From Glandiceps talaboti (lineage: Eukaryota; Hemichordata; Enteropneusta; Spengelidae), in NCBI RefSeq assembly GCF_964340395.1, contig NC_135565.1, positions 10,819,242 to 10,883,241 on the forward strand: a stretch of 64,000 nucleotides of DNA, given 5' to 3'. This document shows positions 10,367-20,199 of this stretch, piece after piece. Each line of letters starts with the position of its first letter. The stretch's first letter is position 1. Position numbers and translations under genes: made by a program. The notes below the pieces were generated by a model. That model saw only the letters and a program-made list of their open reading frames with translations, searched no databases and was not told the origin of the DNA.

Positions 10367-10485
10367 TTCGTTTCGTTTCGTTTCGTTTCGTTTCGTTTCG
10401 TTTCGTTTTGTTTCAAATATATACTTACCACACTGGATATGCAAACAACCAATAATAAAACACCAATAACCACGTAGACCTTCAT
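6603..10485 (-). CDS. Secreted C-type lectin with Ser/Gly repeat stalk, complete (gene B)
   Basis: Five exons (10485-10429, 10024-9568, 9118-8809, 7565-7495, 6673-6603) sum to 966 bases, in frame to TAG, giving 321 residues. Order: signal peptide (1-19), basic then Asp/Thr-rich segment, six 16-residue Ser/Gly repeats (about 48-145), Ser-rich run, CTLD (about 175-299) and a short Cys-rich tail. All four core CTLD cysteines are present (RATC, EDC, YNC, GFIC), with the WIGLND motif. The usual EPN or QPD calcium and sugar motif reads NHN, and WND reads WAD, so sugar specificity or calcium dependence may be altered. Expected role: secreted carbohydrate or particle recognition, as in invertebrate immunity or matrix. 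Splice phases agree at every junction (0, 1, 2, 1). Gene A lies downstream in tandem on the same strand. Confidence 0.82.
6742..7083. repeat. (CATA)n, (CAGA)n and degenerate CAGACA microsatellites
   Basis: CATA (about 6742-6826), CAGA (6827-6859) and a degenerate CAGACA array (about 6912-7083), inside the last intron of lectin gene B. Confidence 0.95.
7111..7220. repeat. TA-repeat palindrome with 13-bp arms
   Basis: AACAAGACTAAGT (7111-7123) and its exact inverse ACTTAGTCTTGTT (7208-7220) enclose an almost pure TA array, making one long potential cruciform in the last intron of gene B. Confidence 0.9.
7207..7330 (-). mobile_element. Possible Penelope-like element terminus
   Basis: Read on the minus strand, the segment contains GAAGAGTGTGCTAGACGCAC and CGAAATGTTG, then CCGACTTCGGACAC and CTGTTCAACAAGACTAAGT next to the TA array. 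This resembles, from memory, the terminal sequence of Penelope-like retroelements. No reverse transcriptase is present, so at best it is a short terminal fragment. Confidence 0.3.
7495..7565 (-). CDS. Gene B exon 4: C-terminal end of lectin domain
   Basis: 71 bases encoding [20 protein letters not shown] then MYY, the standard end of a CTLD (W-x-D-x-x-C ... GFIC). The acceptor is TTTGCATTCAG and the donor is GTAAGA. The split codon with exon 3 is AG|T (Ser), giving DCVAVSVDTNW. Confidence 0.88.
7566..8808. other. Intron 3 of lectin gene B
   Basis: A 1.24-kb intron between the two CTLD exons, with GTACGT and CAG boundaries. It contains the hairpin element at 8507-8610 and no other recognisable feature. 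Confidence 0.75.
8507..8610. repeat. Hairpin element, copy 1
   Basis: About 104 bp beginning GGCAAACCAGGGCTGTT and ending AGAGGCTATGGTTTACGACG. The ends form an imperfect stem (GCAAACCA with TGGTTTAC) and an inner stem pairs GTTATTTC with GAAATAAC. Related copies lie at 14863-14970 and 30362-30470. Confidence 0.7.
8809..9118 (-). CDS. Gene B exon 3: main part of C-type lectin domain
   Basis: 310 bases, phase 1 in and phase 2 out, acceptor AACTGAACAG and donor GTACGT. It encodes [13 protein letters not shown] (extra N-terminal cysteines as in long-form CTLDs), then [50 protein letters not shown]. Trp-Ile-Gly-Leu and the C-terminal EDC are family hallmarks; NHN occupies the EPN position. Confidence 0.9.
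9119..9567. other. Intron 2 of lectin gene B
   Basis: A 449-base intron between the stalk exon and the CTLD exon, with phase 1 on both sides. Nothing else recognisable was seen. Confidence 0.7.
9568..10024 (-). CDS. Gene B exon 2: Ser/Gly repeat stalk
   Basis: The acceptor chosen is TTCTCTTTTTGAAAG before 10024. It alone keeps phase 0 from the signal exon and phase 1 into the CTLD exon; the nearby CAG seven bases on would shift the frame. The translation begins [17 protein letters not shown] and passes through an Asp/Thr-rich run. It then holds six copies of a 16-residue unit ([16 protein letters not shown], with Asp for Glu in two copies), a Ser-rich run, and SQEGPGVCT. The donor is GTATGT after 9568. 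Confidence 0.75.
9648..9935 (-). repeat. Six 48-bp coding minisatellite units
   Basis: Units start at 9648, 9696, 9744, 9792, 9840 and 9888 with very few differences between copies. Each encodes 16 residues of Ser/Gly stalk in gene B. Because 48 is a multiple of three, copy-number change would keep the frame. Confidence 0.92.
10265..10412. repeat. (CTGT)n-(TTTCG)n microsatellite
   Basis: A CTGT array (about 10292-10365) abuts a TTTCG pentamer array (10366-10412), inside the first intron of gene B, 11 bases from the donor region of the signal-peptide exon. Confidence 0.95.
10429..10485 (-). CDS. Gene B exon 1: signal peptide
   Basis: Nineteen codons, [19 protein letters not shown], form a clean signal peptide. 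The donor is GTAAGT at 10428-10423, phase 0. A possible acceptor (CTTGCTTGGTAG) lies about 20 bases upstream of the ATG on the minus strand, so a 5' non-coding exon further right is possible; a CTGACG-GTAAGT donor near 11697 is one candidate. Confidence 0.75.
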
Positions 10486-10759
10486 AATTGTTGTTGTAGT
10501 CACTTCTACCAAGCAAGATTACAAGAATATGTAATAAGTATAGGATGACTCGATGGGGCAATAATTGAAAACAATTTCCATAAATTACGTATAGGAGAAC
10601 AAATGCCAAAAAGGAGTGACATAGAGAGAGAATAATTATGTTGACGAAATAAGGTAATCGTCTTAGAAAGAGTTCAAAGGGAGACAAGTTTTTGCTGAAT
10701 AACAGAGGAACATGTTAGAAAGACCATAGACAGTCCATAGCCCCTCGACTTTCTATGGA

Positions 10760-10879
<120 letters not shown>

Positions 10880-13088
10880 CAACAGAACAAACAGTGGAAA
10901 AGACTCTAGAGCATAATTATGTTCGTGAAAAATAAACGCACAAAGCCTCCTATATATAAGAAAATTATTGATAGTTTTTTGGTGACTGAAAAAGATCTGA
11001 TGTAGTGAAAAACCCGAACAAAACCAAGTTACGGAGATTAAAACGTTTATATCATTTCAATGAAACGTGTCTAAAAAAATATCACTTCCAAAGAATGGCG
11101 AAGATTACGTTAAAGTGGTCATATGGATGAGGATTGGTTATTTATTTTGGAGTGTTAATTTATAAAAGAAATTTATCATGGCTTCTTATTTGAAATAATC
11201 AATGTGAAACAACATAAACATAAACCAAGTCTTTATTTGTAGCTCAATACACTGCAAAAAGCTCAAACAAAAACGTGTCAAATATTTGTGACTGTACGTA
11301 CAACAACAAACATTTGACACATTTATTAACATCTTGTAATGTATTGGGTAACAAACAAGGACTTGGTCTATGTTAATTCACAATAATTTCTCAAGTAGAA
11401 AGCTAAGATAAAATTGTCTTATAGATTAAAAATCCAATATAATTACCCAATCCTCATCTGTATAGTCACTTTAATGTTACATTTTGATTGAAAAGAAAAG
11501 AATTCAAATTTACTAGGGTATGAGCAGAAAAAAACACGATTTTGAAATCTGACAATGATGCTAAATCTTAGTGAGGGATTAGTCATACAGGAGAGTATTT
11601 AGGAAATAACAAATACTTATTTGCAAAATATTTGTTTGGAAAGCAGATGCCTTCTAATCATACTGGTATATACTCTCAATAAAAACAAGCACTTACCGTC
11701 AGATGTTTATCAGTCAGAGATTCTGGATCGTCGATTCGCCTTGGCTAGTCCTCAGTAACTATCACCCCCTTTATCCCTATCTAAGTCGTCGTGGCTTTTT
11801 CTCATTCGTACACGTATCGATAAATGTATCGCTACTGCACACCGGAAGAGTACGGTCCCGAGGGGACAGCGTGATCATTTTGTTTTCTGATCAAAACAAT
11901 ACCGTCTGGTAAAGACGACATTTAATTAAGGCTTGATTAAGTTTTTTGCTGATGTTTTATTTTTCGTCTCTGTTTCTACACGCAAACCATTCAAACTAAT
12001 TATCATCGAGTTACCGTCCGGCAAACCATCGTCTGATACACGCAATGAGCAGGTTTCCAACTTTAAATTCATACATTTCACATTGCTGTCTGTATCTAAG
12101 TTGTATCTGAAGATACGAGGCCTAATAGCATATCCACTAATTTAATTACAACAAAAAATGTGAAACCTGAAACAAAATTATCTGACTCGACAAAAACTTA
12201 TCAACATTGGTACATTTTATCGTCTGCTCAGGAAAATCTTTCAGGTTCTTTGCTAAATCTTATCAGCTGACTAATTATGATTAATTTTACACATATCATC
12301 GTCTGGCCTGACAGCAATTGAAGTGCAACTGTTACATTTTAGTCAACTGACCCAAACATATCAGAATAAACGCGCCAAGATTAGGTTTTAGGCACCTGAC
12401 GATAAACTGTAGCAAATTGAATGTTAGCAAGATTTCTGTCCAGCCAGTCAACGTTTTGTATCAGGTTTCACAATTTTCGTTGTAATACTGATGAATATGT
12501 AAGTGTTTTTGAGATTATTTTACAATATGAAAAGAAACATGTAGATTTATCGACTCATCTTTTAAACTGTGATGGGTAGGTGGGTAAATAAACTATCGTA
12601 CACCTACTGATATAGATAACTAACTAACTGTGCCCAAACACACTGTAAAGATCGATATACTCGTTACCAGAAAATTGTTGGACGATATTACAGTCATCAG
12701 CTACTTCTCAAAATCTAATTTTATTGAATTACCATATTCAAATGGTAAATGGAGTCTATTTAGGCATTTTAATCACTACATTTTTTTGGTTATTTTTTGA
12801 CCACCGAAATAAGCGAATTTCAAAATGAATCTGTCCAGGTTTACAAAATATCCAACATTATGACATGATTCTGTATGGTATATGGTATATGGTAAAGTAG
12901 AGTACAGTATAATAAATGCACGGTAACGTACAATACACGACCACACTATACTGTATCCGTTCAGTTTATAAACTTAAAACCTATGTTTCTGTTCTGATCT
13001 TTCTCAGCATCTCCTCACAGTGGCCACTTTACTATTATAACCAATATTTTCAGATTCCAAGAAAAATGCGAATGCGAAAAATGCGAAT

Positions 13089-13090
<2 letters not shown>
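10880..13090. other. Intergenic, no confident gene
   Basis: AT-rich, with short imperfect repeats. ACCAAGTC plus AACAAACA phrases around 11220-11370 form a weak inverted repeat, and CCGTCTGG, CCGTCCGG and CATCGTCTG phrases recur between 11900 and 12310. On the minus strand CTGACG|GTAAGT near 11697 could be the donor of a 5' non-coding exon for lectin gene B, but no protein supports it. Confidence 0.4.
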
Positions 13091-13091
<1 letters not shown>

Positions 13092-13167
<76 letters not shown>

Positions 13168-13182
13168 GAGAGAGAGTGAGAA
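13092..13182. repeat. (GA)n microsatellite
   Basis: About 90 bp of GA with single G interruptions. Confidence 0.95.
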
Positions 13183-14862
13183 AAGGAATTTTAGTGTTAT
13201 GCATGGAGTGAGTTTGGACAAAAAAAAGTTATAGATATAACTGAATTACAGGATTATTACCAGTTATTGTTTTTTCGCTTGTTTTATGTTCGAGAGTTGC
13301 ATGGTGTACCTCCATTTTTTAAATTAAGCTAGGTAGCCCCTTTCAACATTTTCTAAGTTAGGGAGCCTCTTTTAAGCTACCTCATCGACATTACTTCTTT
13401 CGCTTGGAACACATCGTATACTCTTCCCACTGATCTGCTTCCAACATAGCTTGTAAGTTTCATTATCTCATCCTGTGTATCCTGCTTTAGTGTTACCGTT
13501 TCTTGTTTTTACCTTTCGTACTTTCACCAATAATTTATTCCCCTATTGTAAGCTTATATGCGTCGCGCAAAACATACCACAGCATAATATATTCAATTTT
13601 TTGTAACAGCATTTATAACACGTCTCTTTCCAATATTGGGATAATTATTAATCTTTGTTTGTCCTGCAGTGTCCTCAACAACGCTTTCTGCATTGAACCA
13701 AAACGTCGAGAGAGTTTTTAATTAATAAAAGATTCGGAAGTACATTTTGTGTACGCCAGTGTCCTCTTCTATTTCAACCATAGTTAGGGACGATCGCGCA
13801 ATGTCACACCACATGCGTGGGGGGGGGGGGTCTGGCGTCAATGCGATTGCTGAACTTCATGTTTGCACTTCTAACCAAGTGTCGAAAATGTCCACGCCTT
13901 CATTGATAAAAGCTTCTGAATTCGCTGCTGATATGTTGATAAAAATTTACTTCTAATAAAAATAAATGTGATTACAGTGCTGGGTTTCCTGTAGTATTTT
14001 CCTGCTGTAGTTTACCATCATATATCTCAGTAAACAGATTCATAAGGTTGAAACTTCGTGTGTGCCATATAGTGTGTGTACATTAATTGCATCTATCGTA
14101 GTGGTGTGACCGCTACAATTTCCATCATGGTTTGCATCATATATAAACGTGTGATGTCGCATTTGTGAATGCTCGTTTCGGGGGAGGTGGGAGATTTTTT
14201 TTAATCCTAAACGAACGATGTTAGGTTATTGAGCTTGTGCGACATTTTGCGAAGGTCCCTTAGTAATTCAACACTACGACTCTGTCATACATAAAATGGT
14301 GAAAATGTGTTGCATATTTCAGTTTTATTTATCGGTTGATACTTGTTTCCCGATCTGATGATTCATCGATTCGGAGTACATTGCTGCCCCTCGCAAACTA
14401 TGTTTTCAATGGTAATATAGCGATAATATTTCTTATGGAAAACACGGTGACTGTAACATGAAGCTGAAAGATGAACGTTAGTTCAAGCAGTTCGGCTCTT
14501 ATGGAACAGTCTGGCATTCGAACTACGTAGAATATCAACCCTCGGTAGCTTTAATTTGACATCAAAATACATATATGTGCAAGACTTTCTTGATTCGTGA
14601 GTCTTCATCCAAAACTAATTATGTTTGATTAACGTCATAGAGCTGCTTGATTTTGGCATTAAATGAATCTTTTGACGTTGATGGCTTGCATATAAAACAA
14701 ACATTTTAACAATAATTCATTGTTAGAAGAATCAAGTACTGGTCCAGGATTAGAATATAACGGATCAGTGGTCGGGTTTTCTATCATTTAAATTTCATTT
14801 ACATCTTCCTTTGCCGCATGTCATTATCGTGATCCAGAAAAAAGGTTTTCCACTAAATACAT
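13183..14862. other. Intergenic, no gene seen
   Basis: No domain is recognisable. The open frames at 13503-13721 and 13747-13956 have no protein-like features. Around 13680-13740, CCAAAACGTCGAGAGAG resembles retroelement terminal sequence but is too short to classify. A G-tract lies at 13819-13830. Confidence 0.45.
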
Positions 14863-14970
14863 TCTCGCAAACCAGAGCTGTTCATTCTTCTGGGATACTG
14901 CGAAAGAAAGCCTCTTGCATTGGCGGTGAGTCGTTGACAGTGTCGTAAAAGAGGCTGTGGTTTGCGACGA
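14863..14970. repeat. Hairpin element, copy 2
   Basis: The outer arms TCGCAAACCA and TGGTTTGCGA pair perfectly (10 bp). An inner stem pairs GCCTCTT with AAGAGGC. A partial related tail (GCCGTAAAGAGG ... GTGGTTTTTACGACGATG) follows at about 15001-15030. Confidence 0.75.
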
Positions 14971-15035
14971 TACACTAATACAGCGTAGAGTTAAGAGCGA
15001 TGCCGTAAAGAGGTGTGTGGTTTTTACGACGATGA

Positions 15036-15675
<640 letters not shown>

Positions 15676-16009
15676 GCTCAGAAGCTTGATCGTATCATTA
15701 CCATACATAGAGAAGGCGTTTAATCTGTGATGCCAATGATAGGCCATACAAGTAGTCTGTGAGTGCGCCACCAACGCCAATGGCTTCGCTGTAAATGTGC
15801 GAATTCCTAATCACATAAAATATATTGCAATATGCATGGTTGTAAACAGTTGAAACTTGCATTAGTAACTTGTGAAAAAACCTGGAATATGGGAAGCTAG
15901 TAGATAGCCGAAAAAATGTTGTTTGTCATATCCTGCATGATACATGGTGTACCCAATGTCTATATTTCATAATTTAAAGTATCCATATATGGAAAACAAT
16001 ACGATTCGA

Positions 16010-16262
16010 TGTGACACAACACAACCAACACAACACAACAAACACAACACAACACATCACAATGCAACACAACACAACACAACACAACACAACACAACAC
16101 AACACATCACATCACAACACAATGCAACACAACACAACACAACACAACACAACACAACACAACACAACACAACACAACACAACGCAACACATCACATCAC
16201 AACACAATGCAACACAACACAACACAACACAACACAACACAACACAACGCAACTCATCACAT
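16010..16262. repeat. AACAC pentanucleotide array with higher-order structure
   Basis: AACAC repeats are interrupted by the block ATCACATCACAACACAATGC, which occurs in full near 16105 and 16190 with partial copies near 16045 and at the end (16255). Confidence 0.9.
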
Positions 16263-17118
16263 CAATAGACTAGGTAACCCTGTGGCACGGTGGCGCTGTT
16301 AACAAACAAATACTTTTGAACAGTCAAATAACGCATGCGTAGACGTCACCCCCATTTCCTGGAAATTTGAAATTTTTCAGAAATGGATAATTTGCCAGCC
16401 TTAGATCTGCAGAAACCGTAACAGCTTTGAACGGTCGCCATTTATAGTTCACAGTGACGACCAATTACTTCGACTTGATGTAGTTTATATTTACCTTGCC
16501 GTAGAAACGTGAGTATGAGATCTAGACTGAACGTACGTAATGTGTATTTTAGTGGTCTGTGCATTTGACTGGTAACTGTTATTAAACTGGTCAAAACGAC
16601 TTCAGTGTTGCCCCTGAAGGCCGAAACGAGGTACCGCTACACCGGTGTAACGAAATATTTAATCTGTGTAAAATATCATTATGCTCATACGTGTTCAATT
16701 CGCGATACTAAAATGTGACCCCATTTGAAATTTCGACAGCTCTCAGGGAGTCGTCATTATTTATGGCCGGGGGGGGGTCGGAGGAATAGAGCGGTTCACT
16801 CAAAAACTGGGACGTCAAAGGGGGGGGGGGTACTAAAAAACACGGGAGTGAAAGGGTATAGTGCCACTCAAATTTATGTAGTATTATTACAACCTTGACA
16901 TGTTAAAATAGCACCAGAAATCATTCTTTTAGTCCTTGAATTTCAAAAATCTCCAGGAACACAACACCCCCACCTCAAAGATTGATTCAACTTATATCGC
17001 CAATTTTACTAGCTACTTTGGGAACAAGCTGCATTCATTGTCACATCTGCCTTTTCAAATAAGCTACATCCATCATGTTATGAGGAAATTCAATTTCAAA
17101 ATAAAATGACTGGTTTTG
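16263..17118. other. Intergenic with repeat fragments
   Basis: No gene is seen. CCTGAAGGCCGAAACGAGG at about 16612-16630 resembles retroelement terminal sequence. GTCATTATTTATGGCCGGGG at about 16753-16772 belongs to the dispersed repeat also seen inverted at 19135-19312. G-tracts lie near 16770 and 16820. Confidence 0.45.
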
Positions 17119-17119
17119 T

Positions 17120-17172
17120 ATGTATGTATGTATGTATGTATGTATGTATGTATGTATGTATGTATGTATGTA

Positions 17173-17203
<31 letters not shown>

Positions 17204-17273
17204 ATGTATGTATGTATGGATGGATGGATGGATGGATGGATGGATGGATGGATGGATGGATGGATGGATGGAT
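17120..17273. repeat. (TATG)n-(GGAT)n microsatellite
   Basis: TATG repeats to about 17216, then GGAT repeats to 17273. Confidence 0.95.
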
Positions 17274-17394
17274 CTCAATGGAACACTCAACCTCAATTTG
17301 TGTAATGTTTGTAGAACGCCATTATGACTGTAGAATGGAGGGGTGGGGGTATGAAAAAAGATTGGGACAAGGAGGGGTTTCGAAAAAATTTGAA

Positions 17395-17520
17395 GCCAGG
17401 CAGGGGAGGTTACTCAAATTTAATACGGCGTATTCCGGTTATCGAACTTCCGGTTGTTTCGCAGGAAAGTATCGCGAGAGGGCGCACCATATCTGACAAA
17501 GTGAGGGCCAGAATTTTCGT
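17395..17520 (+). repeat. Dispersed repeat, copy 1
   Basis: Contains CGTATTCCGGTTATCGAA and, further on, AGTGAGGGCCAGAA. The reverse complement of 19135-19312 has the same two blocks in the same order and similar spacing. The 112-codon open frame across it is therefore repeat sequence and not a gene. Confidence 0.7.
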
Positions 17521-17883
17521 CATGGCATCTAATAGTATGGCGATGTATGAAGCTGTCAACAAAATGGGCGTAAAAGAACCCCGTGCATTCATAAAAGAGT
17601 GGAAAATTACTACTTCTAAATCTACTAGATATCGCCAGAAATGCTGTCAACCTTGGTCTTGAAACACTAGAAAATGATAATTTTCTGAGAGAACGGAAGA
17701 GGAGACGAATAGTGGATGTCGGGCATCAAAAGATTACTAATCGACAGCGGAAACATTGAAAGTTGGACGGATGACCTTCGAAATATACCTGATGTAGACA
17801 TGATAAACATATTTCTTTACCTTACTGGTGTCTGTTGCTGGACAAAAGAACGATTAGAAAATTACAAATCTGACAACAGCTTC
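17521..17883. other. Intergenic, no gene seen
   Basis: No domain or splice structure recognised between the dispersed repeat and the first foldback MITE. Confidence 0.4.
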
Positions 17884-18125
17884 CAATCTGATTAAAATCC
17901 GATGTAGATGTTGGCTGATCGTTCATTGCTATTTTACCTTCGTTATTTTGCCTGAATTGACCTTCTTGGTACATGTTTACATTTTTTAGCCTGCCTGATT
18001 GCCTCCTCTACGATCAGGCTGAAAAATGTAAACATGTACCAAGAAAAATAATATCAGGCAAAATAACGAAGGTAAAATAGCAATGAACGATTAGCCGACA
18101 TCTACATCGGATTTTAATCAGATTG
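17884..18125. mobile_element. Foldback MITE, copy 1
   Basis: A 242-bp element made almost wholly of two inverted arms of about 100 bases. It starts CAATCTGATTAAAATCCGAT and ends with the inverse (ATCGGATTTTAATCAGATTG); the arms share blocks such as CATTGCTATTTTACCTTCGTT and GTAAACATGTACCAAG. It has no coding capacity, as expected for a non-autonomous foldback or MITE. No clear target-site duplication was found. Confidence 0.85.
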
Positions 18126-18538
18126 AACGGCTTACAGCTACAGTCATTGCAATATTGAGAGTTCGGTCGACAATTACCAAGCCACATGTTTATATTGTAA
18201 CTGATGTCGCCGCATACTTAGGCCTTTCTTGTTTATTAGAACAGTGGTGTAGCACCACGGGTGAAATCATAAAACTTTGTCCGGAAAAAACCATTTCATG
18301 TACTGGTTATAAGTTGGCATAAACATATGTGTATTGATATACTCAACTTTACTATCACACTTTGGTTAGCTTGCTATTCTTCATTCAGGACCATCAGTGT
18401 ATAAAAAAACCCATTGAAGTCGGCAACGAATCATAAATATTGTTATTGTGATTGATGTACCACACCGCCCACCCCTTCAATGAATTGGCCTTCCATGTAA
18501 CGTTTACGTGGTTCACTCATCATACCATGTCTTATACC
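18126..18538. other. Spacer between the two foldback MITEs
   Basis: No gene or repeat recognised in about 410 bases. Confidence 0.4.
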
Positions 18539-18760
18539 GATCTGATTAAAATCCGATGGAGATGTCGGCTAATCGTTCATTGCTATTTTACCTTCGTTAT
18601 TTTGCCTGAATTGACCTTCGTGGTACATGTTTACGTTTTTGTCCTGATCGGTAGAGGAGGCGATCAAACATGTACCACGCAGGTCAATTCACGCACAATA
18701 ACGAAAGTAAAATAGCAATGAACGATTAGCCGACATCTACATCGGATTTTAATCAGATTG
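18539..18760. mobile_element. Foldback MITE, copy 2
   Basis: A 222-bp relative of the element at 17884-18125, with the same arms (ATCTGATTAAAATCCGATG at one end and its inverse at the other) but a diverged, shorter centre. It lies about 410 bp from copy 1. Confidence 0.85.
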
Positions 18761-19134
18761 GTTTTATACAAGCTGCAATAACTGTAGCGTATATTGTGAT
18801 TTTGAAGGTTCTTTCCTCTGTTTTTGTACCTTTTTCCGTTCCGATGTTTGACTGGAAGCAATCACTACAATTTCTCCAACGGTAACGCAAATGGACGAGG
18901 TCACACTGAAAACGTGAGTGAGATGTCAGTGTACTACCCGTTTCAAAATGTTGCTACTTTTGGGTTTTCCTCACGTTCGAATTGCAGAGCCAAACTTACG
19001 CGAAATATTAGGAGAACGAGAGGTTAATTTGCTATTTCGTTATTTGATGGGCGATAATGCAATATTATAGCGTAAAGTTACGGGGAATGACAGACAATCT
19101 TTAGTCAGTGGTTACGATGCCTATAGACTATGCT
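18761..19134. other. Intergenic, no gene seen
   Basis: No recognisable exon. It may contain the promoter or 5' non-coding exon of the DED-FN3-NHL gene, but nothing identifies one. Confidence 0.4.
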
Positions 19135-19312
19135 TTGCAACAATGCTCTACTATTTCTGGCCCTCACTTCCGGTTCTAAAACAGCGCCCCTAGTGGCCAA
19201 ACAATCATATCTTTTATCTTTTCGGGGCTTTTTCGATAACCGGAATACGGCGTATTGAATTTCAAAGCAATTCCTCCACCCCCCGTCATAAATAATGACA
19301 GCTCCCTTGAGT
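19135..19312 (-). repeat. Dispersed repeat, copy 2
   Basis: Read on the minus strand: GGGAGCTGTCATTATTTATG, a G-tract, then CGTATTCCGGTTATCGAA, then GTGAGGGCCAGAA. Parts match 16745-16790 and 17395-17520 on the plus strand. Confidence 0.7.
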
Positions 19313-19792
19313 AGAATGTGTGCATAAATCTGAAAGTTCTTGGTACGGCAGTAAGTTCGTGCGTGTATATTTGTGTGGAATGTGCAATTGGTATATTGTG
19401 TGTATTTACTGTGTCTTTTAAACAAATTATCAAGGACATTTCGTAGCAAAGCCTGGATTGGACAAACCAGTTTGACCTGGTGCAACATGCACTTTACAAA
19501 CAGGTTTCCTGTTCTCACTGGGAAGCAACTGTTCATTTACAATTGCACGTTGAATAGAATTTCCCGATTTCGACGCCTTTCTGAATTGTTGCATTTTCAG
19601 AGCATTTGTCCGAAGTTAAGGTATTTATAAAAATATTCATTCATGGGAGTGTTTAGGTGTAATACATACCTAAGACACAGTGTAAATGCGTAGAACCGTA
19701 TTGTTGTATTGTTATGTTTTATTTTCAATGAATGCAGACTTGAAAATGTGTTGAGTTGATAATCACAGAATGATACCCTTCCTCCTCAACAG
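19313..19792. other. Upstream region of the DED-FN3-NHL gene
   Basis: No protein-coding exon recognised. It ends in a good acceptor, TTCCTCCTCAACAG (to 19792), eleven bases before the start codon, implying a spliced 5' non-coding exon somewhere upstream. Confidence 0.5.
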
Positions 19793-19803
19793 AATTTCCA
19801 TGA

Positions 19804-20089
19804 ATGGCAAAAACTGTTATCTCTCCTCTTCGGCAGCTCTTTTTTGACCTAAGCGAGGAGATTGGGGAAGATGATGAGCAGAAGATCAGAGATCTAGCCA
19901 AAGGGCAAATCAAAGCACGTCCGTTAGAAAAATTGAAAAATCCCACAGCAATATTCGCATATCTGAGTGACCATGTATGCAAATCTGAAGAAGACCTACT
20001 GTGTTATCTTAAACAATTGCTGGTAAAGATTGGCAGAAGCCCTCTTATAAAAGACTACATAGAGGTATATGAGGAAGAACAAAAGAAAG
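19804..20089 (+). CDS. Exon 1 (coding part): death effector domain
   Basis: Residues 1-95. Six-helix DED pattern: PLRQLFFDLSEEIGEDDEQK (helices 1-2), IRDLAKGQIKARPLEKL, AIFAYLSDHVCKSEEDLLCY (helix 4-5), LKQLLVKIGRSPLIKDYIEV (helix 5-6). It lines up along its length with caspase-8 and FADD-type DEDs. The usual R-x-D-L motif reads RSPL, so the Asp of the charge triad is replaced by Pro. The exon ends AAAG with donor GTAAAG, phase 1. The acceptor at 19792 marks the non-coding 5' part. Confidence 0.83.
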
Positions 20090-20161
20090 GTAAAGTGATC
20101 ACTTATAAAAGAAAAAAACAGACAGACAGGCAGACAGACAGACAGACAGACAGCTGAGACT

Positions 20162-20199
<38 letters not shown>

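Noticed and set aside
17324-17662. 112-codon plus-strand open frame
   Set aside because: Much of it is a dispersed repeat found inverted at 19135-19312, and no domain is recognisable.
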